Shown here: one piece after another, positions 15,201 through 18,741 of the stretch
Numbering within the stretch: position 1 is the first letter of the stretch
Layout of the letters: every line of letters starts with the position of its first letter
From: Pseudomonadota bacterium
Lineage (GTDB): Bacteria; Pseudomonadota; Gammaproteobacteria; Burkholderiales; Burkholderiaceae_C
DNA: 18,741 nucleotides
Assembly (NCBI GenBank): GCA_023442945.1
Contig: JAEZWW010000060.1
Span: 1 to 18,741, forward strand
Reading direction: 5' to 3'
The notes under the pieces: generated by a model
What the model was told of the DNA's origin: nothing
The model's input: only the letters and a program-made list of their open reading frames with translations
The model's database searches: none
Made by a program: the position numbers and the translations under genes

Positions 15201-15282
15201 GTGAGGAGGGGGGTGGGGCGACACGAACATCGCCGGCCGACGCGCAGATCTGGCGCCACACTGATTGAAGGACCTTCCACAT
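12265..15282 (-). CDS. Large secreted IPTL-CTERM protein with six He_PIG-type Ig repeats
   Basis: The protein has 1005 residues. The start at 15282 (MWKVLQSVW) is preferred to an ATG 27 bp upstream because AGAGG lies 8 bp before it. A long basic N-region precedes a hydrophobic signal peptide (about 37-53) with likely cleavage after SHA (55). Residues 56-190 form a globular head with two cysteines. Six tandem putative-Ig (He_PIG) modules follow (about 195-740), each with a PPT start, an AYSQ segment, an ASGGTAPYTY-like strand, GALPAGL and a SGTP motif. Next comes a bacterial Ig-like stretch (about 745-830). A domain resembling choice-of-anchor U follows, with TVTMTVTWPQAVGDYGKYG and FTITDGGVGDGDAADGV. 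The C-terminus is an IPTL-type sorting signal, VPTLGAWA, a helix, then RRRWR. The protein is probably exported, sorted by an exosortase and surface-linked, perhaps adhesive (inference). Confidence 0.88.
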   Translation of the reverse strand: MWKVLQSVWRQICASAGDVRVAPPPSSRPRRLGGWLRRAAAAGALALALPSVSHALGGNFSTLDQIVGTGCPVNFVMQSSSGTAFVNFLYYDRQAGGTIWNGNSIQNYPLYVPPGSPPGTPPSGGPVTVADLQACGLSNVINLSQNGADGGSRGADNYMGFTFRATAGGVTYDYEVALKVVGAVTQIVNTRTPVGPPTITLTPAVLPSGLVGASYSQGVTASGGTAPYTYTLSGALPAGLVFNTISGVLSGTPSAAGNFPITVTATDAGANPGSQSYVLTVTPPTVTLAAISVPAGTVGAAYSQSVATATGGIAPYTYAITAGALPAGLSMSSAGIISGVPTAGGSFNFTLTATSSSTGAGAPHTGSRGYTLVVNPPTIAVAPASLPAATAGAAYSQTLSASGGTAGYTVAVTAGALPPGMSLSSAGVLSGTPTASNTFNFTVTATDSSTGAGPYTGSRAYTLTVVPPTLNLTPATLPNGAVASPYTQSFTASGGTAPYTYAVAAGALPAGLTLSSAGALSGTPTAGGTFNFTVRATDSTTGAGAPFSVLRPYTLVIGPPTVTVAPATLPGASVASAYSQTVTASGGTAPYQYSIVAGALPAGLTLSGAGVISGTPTAAGSFSFTVLASDSSGGAGPFSGTRPYTLTVAAPTITLTPATLPAAAVGTAYSQTLTASGGTGPYTYTVSAGALPAGLALSASGVLSGTPTAGGDFSFSIRARDSSTGTGAPFDATVAYTLTVAKAAQTLTFPAQSPASHTFASAGTFPINPTATSDAPADPARPITYSSLTTAVCTVAGTTVTMVASGTCTLAANQAGDASYSPATQVTQAVAIDGIKSFSGTTVPAAGGTPGPASASFTGGGAACGFDAAGTGFEAASAPPPPGKVLPQGMFRFRLTGCDTGSTVTMTVTWPQAVGDYGKYGLETVGAATSTWFAPPGLAVSGNSASFTITDGGVGDGDAADGVIADPTGPLAAAPPVAVPTLGAWALALLAGLLALLGRRRWRAA
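13070..14700 (-). repeat. Tandem coding repeat: six Ig-like modules of about 264-279 bp
   Basis: Within the IPTL-CTERM gene the motif encoding SGTP recurs near 13165, 13435, 13705, 13984, 14263 and 14527, a spacing of 264 to 279 bp (88-93 codons). The nucleotide sequence is similar but not identical between units, so the array is fairly old; unequal recombination could still change the copy number. Confidence 0.85.
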
Positions 15283-15740
15283 ACCCTGCGCCTCTTGTCT
15301 CTCGTGCACTGCTTTTTTCTGAACGAACAGGAACCCATCCAGGCCCTGCCCACGGCACTACGCCGCGAAGTATAGAAACATTTTCAGCATTCAAACACAA
15401 ATATTTACATACTAGCAGCCTGTTTATAAATCGACCTAAACATATGTTTTGTTTGACCTGACAAGCCACGAGCTGGGCGGGCGATGGCAGGTCACGCCCA
15501 TGGCCCTCAGGCGCCGCACGAGTGAACAGCTGTCCGCCGTGGCACTCGGTCACGCAGGAACAGGGGCCGGACGCGCTGCCTCGGGTTCAACGGGCGTGTA
15601 CGCGCACGCGCGGCCACCGCCGCAGAGGGCGCGCCGTGAAAAAAAGAAAAACAGGTTTTGCCCTAGAACCAACAGCGCAGGCAGCTCGCTTTTTTATAGC
15701 GATTGATCGGCTGCGCCCCGGGACCGGGAGAAAGAAAAGT
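15283..15740. other. AT-rich promoter region and rnpB 3' flank
   Basis: No gene is supported. 15360-15460 is markedly AT-rich and probably carries the promoter of the minus-strand Ig-repeat gene. It includes a perfect 12 bp palindrome AAACATATGTTT (15438-15449), a possible regulator site. 15480-15740 is the 3' flank of rnpB and shows nothing further I can name; small open frames there look random. Confidence 0.6.
15369..15374 (-). promoter_or_regulatory. Candidate -10 box of the Ig-repeat gene
   Basis: TATACT on the minus strand lies 87 bp upstream of the start codon in an AT-rich tract. -35 matches are poor (TGTTTG at 17 bp spacing, TTGAAT at 14 bp), so an activator may be needed. Confidence 0.35.
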
Positions 15741-16103
15741 GTGAAGTCCGCCGATACGCCGGATTCTGTGCGTGCCCGGTTGCCCGGTCACGTGACCGCC
15801 ATCAATCTGGGCCGGGGGTCGCCCACCCGGCTCGGTGCCACCTACCCGCCAGCTCAGCGGAACCACCTCAATACTGGCCTACTTGGTGTTGCTGCGCGCA
15901 GAGATTGCCCGTTTCACCCACCTTGGATGCTCGTACCTTCGGCTTTCGCCTCCGGTGCGGCACCCAAGGTGACTCGTCTCTGTTGCTCTAATCCTCACCT
16001 CACGGTGGAGAGCCGTTAGCTCCTGCGCTGTCCTTTGCAGTCCGGACGTTCCTCCAGTGCGCTCTTTCGAGACTTGCACCAGCGGCGGTCTGGCGGACTT
16101 CAC
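15741..16103 (-). ncRNA. rnpB: RNase P RNA, bacterial class A
   Basis: This 363 nt gene encodes the catalytic RNA of RNase P, which trims the 5' leader from pre-tRNAs. The ends pair over 12 bp (GTGAAGTCCGCC with GGCGGACTTCAC), forming helix P1. Conserved class A blocks are visible in order on the minus strand: GGAGGAACGTCCGGACT near the 5' end, TTAGAGCAACAGAGACGAG, GGTGAAACGGGCAATCTC, CACCAAGTAGGCCAGTA and, near the 3' end, CACAGAATCCGGCGTATCGG (P4 strand with the ACAGAA core). The length and features are normal for betaproteobacteria. It is followed by ACTTTTCTTTCT, which may help termination. Its promoter overlaps the end of the AraC-family gene just upstream. Confidence 0.95.
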
Positions 16104-16110
16104 GGGCGCG

Positions 16111-16116
16111 ATTATC
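16111..16116 (-). promoter_or_regulatory. rnpB -10 box overlapping the araC-family stop codon
   Basis: GATAAT on the minus strand lies 7 bp before the rnpB 5' end, the right place for a -10 element. The TAA inside it (16112-16114) is the stop codon of the AraC-family gene. The position 17 bp further upstream (CGGCCC) is a poor -35 and lies within coding sequence. Confidence 0.6.
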
Positions 16117-16975
16117 GCCGCTCGGCCGCGCCGGGGCCGCAGAACTCGCGCCGGTACTGCTCGGGCGTGACGCCCGCTTCGCGCTGGAACATGGCGATGA
16201 AGGCCGACGCCGTGCTGTAGCCCAGATCAAAGCCGATCTGCTGCACCGTGTCACCCGCCTCCAGCGCGTCGATGGCGCGCAGAAAGCGCAGGCGCTGGCG
16301 CCAGTCGCCCAGGCTCATGCCCAGCTCGCGCTGGCAGTGGCGCGCCAGCGTGCGCTCGGTCAGGTGGACGCTGGCCGCCCAGTCGGCGACCGAACGCGCG
16401 TCGGCCGGGTCGGCCTGCAGCGCGTCCAGCACCTGCACCAGCGCCGGCGTGCTGGCGCCGGGCAGGTAGCTGTGCTGCACCGGTGCCTTGGCCAGCTCGT
16501 CCACCACCACCTGGACCAAGCGCAAGTCGGCTGGCGCTTCGGGCACACGGACGTCCCGCGCCGCGAGGTCGGCCACCACGGCCTTGACGATGGGACTGAC
16601 GCGCAGGATGCAGGCCTCGCCCGGCAGCGCCGCGCTCAGGGCGGGGGCGACGTACAGGGCCCGGTACTGGATGGCATGGCGCAGCGTGCTGCTGTGCGGC
16701 ACGCCCGCCGGCACCCACACCGCCTGCTGGGGCGGGGTCAGGAAATGCGCCCCGGGCACTTCCAGCTCCATCGTGCCGTGGGCGGCGTAGTTCAGGTGGC
16801 CCCAGCTGTGGCTGTGCCAATCGGCGCGCGAGCCGGCACTGAATTCGTCGTAACGCAGGTAGTACGGCGCCTTCAGGCGTTCGACATCGACGATGGGCAA
16901 ATTGCGCGCTTGCGCGCGCTGCGGCGAGGTGCGGCGCTGCGGGCGCGGGGCGGCCGAGGTCGTTGGGGCGGTCAT
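16112..16975 (-). CDS. AraC-family transcriptional regulator with cupin N-domain
   Basis: The protein has 287 residues. The N-terminal cupin sensor domain (about 40-115) shows HSHSWGHLNYAAHG, VWVPAGVPHS and related beta-strand motifs. The C-terminal AraC/XylS domain (about 185-285) has two helix-turn-helix units: SVADWAASVHLTERTLARHCQ and the second with TVQQIGFDLGYSTASAFIAMFQ, ending VTPEQYRREF. The arrangement (cupin first, HTH last) is that of the NimR/YeaM-like group, which usually controls a neighbouring exporter. Here a divergent EamA transporter begins 111 bp away, so it is the likely target. The start at 16975 has no strong SD; a later start is unlikely because the next ATG lies deep in the cupin. 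Its stop codon is part of the rnpB -10 box. Confidence 0.9.
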   Translation of the reverse strand: MTAPTTSAAPRPQRRTSPQRAQARNLPIVDVERLKAPYYLRYDEFSAGSRADWHSHSWGHLNYAAHGTMELEVPGAHFLTPPQQAVWVPAGVPHSSTLRHAIQYRALYVAPALSAALPGEACILRVSPIVKAVVADLAARDVRVPEAPADLRLVQVVVDELAKAPVQHSYLPGASTPALVQVLDALQADPADARSVADWAASVHLTERTLARHCQRELGMSLGDWRQRLRFLRAIDALEAGDTVQQIGFDLGYSTASAFIAMFQREAGVTPEQYRREFCGPGAAERR

Positions 16976-17042
16976 GGCGGGGGATGTCGGCAGGAGAAGG
17001 TCTGAAACGCGGCACGGTTTGTCCGAATCGCGCTATATGCAA

Positions 17043-17058
17043 CGCATCGGCCAATGCG
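17043..17058. promoter_or_regulatory. Candidate operator between AraC regulator and EamA transporter
   Basis: CGCAT and ATGCG flank CGGCCA, giving a nearly perfect 16 bp dyad with a GGCC centre. It lies 29 bp before the transporter start codon and between the divergent genes, a plausible binding site for the AraC-type regulator. There is no direct evidence. Confidence 0.4.
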
Positions 17059-17086
17059 AGGATACAGGCCATTGAGGAAACCTGTC

Positions 17087-17983
17087 ATGAATGCCCTGCT
17101 TCTCCCCCTGACCGCCGTGCTGATCTGGGCCGCCAACACGGTCGTCAGCAAGATGGCCGCCGGCGCCATCGCCCCGGCCGAAATCAGCTTCTACCGCTGG
17201 GCGCTGGCCGCCCTGCTCTTCACGCCGCTGGCGCTGCGCCCGGCGCTGCGCAACTGGGCCGCGATCCGGCCGCAGTTGCCGCGCCTCTTTGTGCTCGGGT
17301 TTCTGGGCATGGTGGTCTACCAGTGCCTGGCCTACTACGCCGCGTACATGACCACGGCCACGCACATGGGCATCATCGGCTCGCTCACGCCGATGATGGT
17401 GTTGGCGCTGTCGATCGGGCTGCTGGGCCAGCGGCTGACGCTGGGCGCGGTGGTGGGTTCGGTACTGTCGATCGTCGGCGTGGTCATCGTCGTGTCGGGC
17501 GGCCACGTGGGCGGCCTGCTGCACGGCGGCGCCAACTGGGGCGACGGGCTGATGCTGCTGGCCATGCTGGCTTACGCCATCTACGTGATCCTGCTCAAGC
17601 GCTGGCCCATGCCGGGCGTGCCCAAGGTGCAGCTGCTGTATTTGCAGATCCTGGCGGCGGTCGTGGTGTTGCTGCCGCTGTACCTGGCCACCCCGCGCGT
17701 CGGCCTGTCGATGCAAAACCTGCCGCTGATCGGCTTTGCCGGCATCGCCGCGTCGATGATCGCGCCGCTGGTGTGGATGCACGCCGTGGCCCACATCGGC
17801 CCCAGTCGCGCCAGCATGTTCTTCAACCTGATCCCGCTGCTGACGGCGGTGATCGCCGCCGTGATGCTGGGCGAATCGCTGGCCGGCTACCACGCGGTGG
17901 GCGGCGTGCTGACGGTGGCCGGCGTGGTGCTGGCCGAGCTGTGGAAGACGCCGCTGGGCGGCTGGCGCACCGCCAGCGCCTGA
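17087..17983 (+). CDS. EamA/DMT-superfamily transporter (10-helix drug/metabolite exporter)
   Basis: The protein has 298 residues, the usual EamA length. The ATG at 17087 is chosen over one at 17054 because GAGGA lies 8 bp upstream and the first membrane helix then starts at once (NALLLPLTAVLIWAANTVVSK). It has two EamA halves of about 140 residues with ten hydrophobic helices. The typical motifs are WAANTVVSK and FYRWALAALLF in the first half, and FAGIAASMIAPLVWMHAVAHIGPSRASMFFNLIPLLTAVIAAVMLGE in the second. It is an inner-membrane secondary transporter, probably exporting a metabolite or amino acid; the substrate cannot be read from sequence. The divergent AraC-family gene probably regulates it. 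Confidence 0.92.
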   Translation: MNALLLPLTAVLIWAANTVVSKMAAGAIAPAEISFYRWALAALLFTPLALRPALRNWAAIRPQLPRLFVLGFLGMVVYQCLAYYAAYMTTATHMGIIGSLTPMMVLALSIGLLGQRLTLGAVVGSVLSIVGVVIVVSGGHVGGLLHGGANWGDGLMLLAMLAYAIYVILLKRWPMPGVPKVQLLYLQILAAVVVLLPLYLATPRVGLSMQNLPLIGFAGIAASMIAPLVWMHAVAHIGPSRASMFFNLIPLLTAVIAAVMLGESLAGYHAVGGVLTVAGVVLAELWKTPLGGWRTASA

Positions 17984-18052
17984 GCGCCGCCCGCGTGCTG
18001 CCACCGCTCGCGCACGGGGCGGATGCAACGCGCTGCGACCCCCGCCACGCCA

Positions 18053-18069
18053 TATGCGCTCAGCGCATA
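18053..18069. promoter_or_regulatory. Perfect palindrome upstream of cysK
   Basis: TATGCGCT and AGCGCATA form a perfect 8 bp inverted repeat around one C. It lies about 85 bp before cysK, where an operator would be expected, but it resembles no regulator site I can name with confidence. Confidence 0.4.
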
Positions 18070-18101
18070 CCCATATCGCGCGAAGGCGGAACAAGTGCGT
18101 G

Positions 18102-18131
18102 AAAATGGGCGGCAGACACCGCCCATTTTTT
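18102..18131 (+). terminator. Strong intrinsic terminator just upstream of cysK
   Basis: AAAATGGGCGG and CCGCCCATTTT form a perfect 11 bp stem around a 6 nt loop, with the T-run extending to TTTTTT. It ends about 12 bp before the cysK ribosome binding site. It either terminates the transporter transcript or acts as a leader structure for cysK. Confidence 0.8.
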
Positions 18132-18154
18132 CCACCGTTTTCAGGAGCCCTGCC

Positions 18155-18741
18155 ATGAAAGTCGACAACATCCTCCAGACGATCGGGGGCACGCCCGAGG
18201 TGCGCATCCAGCGCCTGTTCGGCCCCGATGCCCAGGTCTGGATCAAGAACGAGCGCGCCAACCCGGGCGGTTCGATCAAAGACCGCATTGCCCTGGCGAT
18301 GGTCGAAGACGCCGAGAAGTCCGGCCAACTGAAGCCCGGCGGCACCATCATCGAGCCGACCAGCGGCAACACCGGCGTGGGCCTGGCCATGGTGGCGGCC
18401 GTCAAGGGCTACCCGCTGATCCTGGTGATGCCCGACAGCATGAGCGTGGAGCGCCGCCGGCTGATGCTGGCCTATGGCGCCAGCTTCGAGCTGACGCCCA
18501 AGGAAAAGGGCATGAAGGGCGCCATCGCCCGTGCCGAGGAACTGGCCGCCGAGCGGCCCGGGGCGTGGATTCCGCAACAGTTCGACAACCCCGCCAACGT
18601 CGCCGCGCACGAAGCCACCGCCGCCGAGATCGCGGCCGACTTTCCCGACGGGCTGGACGCGCTGATCACCGGCGTCGGAACCGGCGGCCACATCACCGCC
18701 TGCGCGCGCGCGCTGAAGGCCAAATGGCCTAACCTGAAGGT
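18155..18741 (+). CDS. cysK: Cysteine synthase A (O-acetylserine sulfhydrylase), 5' part
   Basis: The first 195 codons are in the window; the gene runs off the right edge (usual length about 300). It makes L-cysteine from O-acetylserine and sulfide with PLP in the cytoplasm. The start at 18155 has AGGAG 7 bp upstream. The PLP lysine is K42 in NPGGSIKDRIA. The asparagine loop PTSGNTG, which holds the substrate, follows, then MPDSMSVERRRLMLAYGA and the PLP phosphate loop GVGTGG near the edge. QFDNPANVAAH also fits CysK. CysK rather than CysM is chosen from overall likeness to Burkholderiales CysK; the distinguishing C-terminus is not in view. The terminator directly upstream makes it a separate transcription unit unless readthrough is regulated. 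Confidence 0.93.
   Translation, partial: MKVDNILQTIGGTPEVRIQRLFGPDAQVWIKNERANPGGSIKDRIALAMVEDAEKSGQLKPGGTIIEPTSGNTGVGLAMVAAVKGYPLILVMPDSMSVERRRLMLAYGASFELTPKEKGMKGAIARAEELAAERPGAWIPQQFDNPANVAAHEATAAEIAADFPDGLDALITGVGTGGHITACARALKAKWPNLK

Noticed and set aside
15663..16103. Short open frames within 15663-16103
   Set aside because: They lie in the structured RNase P RNA gene and have no coding features.
1..18741. tRNA or rRNA genes
   Set aside because: No tRNA-like cloverleaf with TTCRANNY or rRNA-conserved stretch was noticed on either strand; a tRNAscan run would settle this.

Overview
The window is GC-rich chromosomal DNA, apart from one AT-richer insert. It looks like a betaproteobacterium of the order Burkholderiales, most likely Comamonadaceae. 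The grounds are the codon use, two IPTL-CTERM surface proteins, paired DUF898 membrane proteins with an M48 peptidase, a NUDIX/metallo-beta-lactamase fusion, a Burkholderiales-type cysK, and a dispersed repeat of the kind common in that family. This is inference from protein character; no search was run.

Layout: 1-1022 has no convincing gene but holds three copies of the dispersed repeat. 1023-3245 (-) encodes an IPTL-CTERM secreted protein. Divergent from it, 3489-5144 (+) encodes the NUDIX + metallo-beta-lactamase hydrolase, with a copy of the repeat inside its reading frame. 5281-6525 and 6545-7789 (+) form a DUF898 / M48 metallopeptidase operon. 7790-10546 is a foreign-looking stretch containing one large minus-strand gene (8346-9821). 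10547-11926 (+) is a second DUF898 gene. 12265-15282 (-) is a large Ig-repeat IPTL-CTERM protein. 15741-16103 (-) is the RNase P RNA gene. 16112-16975 (-) is an AraC regulator divergent from an EamA/DMT transporter (17087-17983, +). The window ends inside cysK (18155 onward, +).

The most interesting part is 8.2-9.9 kb. The AT-richer gene at 8346-9821 encodes an unrecognised 491-residue protein with a C-terminal PD-(D/E)XK nuclease signature. Its stop codon is followed by a 100-115 bp imperfect palindrome with integron attC core sites. The segment begins with the same 9 bp (GTTAGGTTT, inverted) that forms the R'' end of that palindrome, which is the sequence logic of an integron gene cassette. 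No integrase and no second attC is visible, so this looks like a lone cassette carrying a candidate defence nuclease in a housekeeping neighbourhood.

Other points of interest are seven co-oriented copies of one short repeat, one of them translated within an enzyme, and an rnpB promoter whose -10 box contains the araC-family stop codon.
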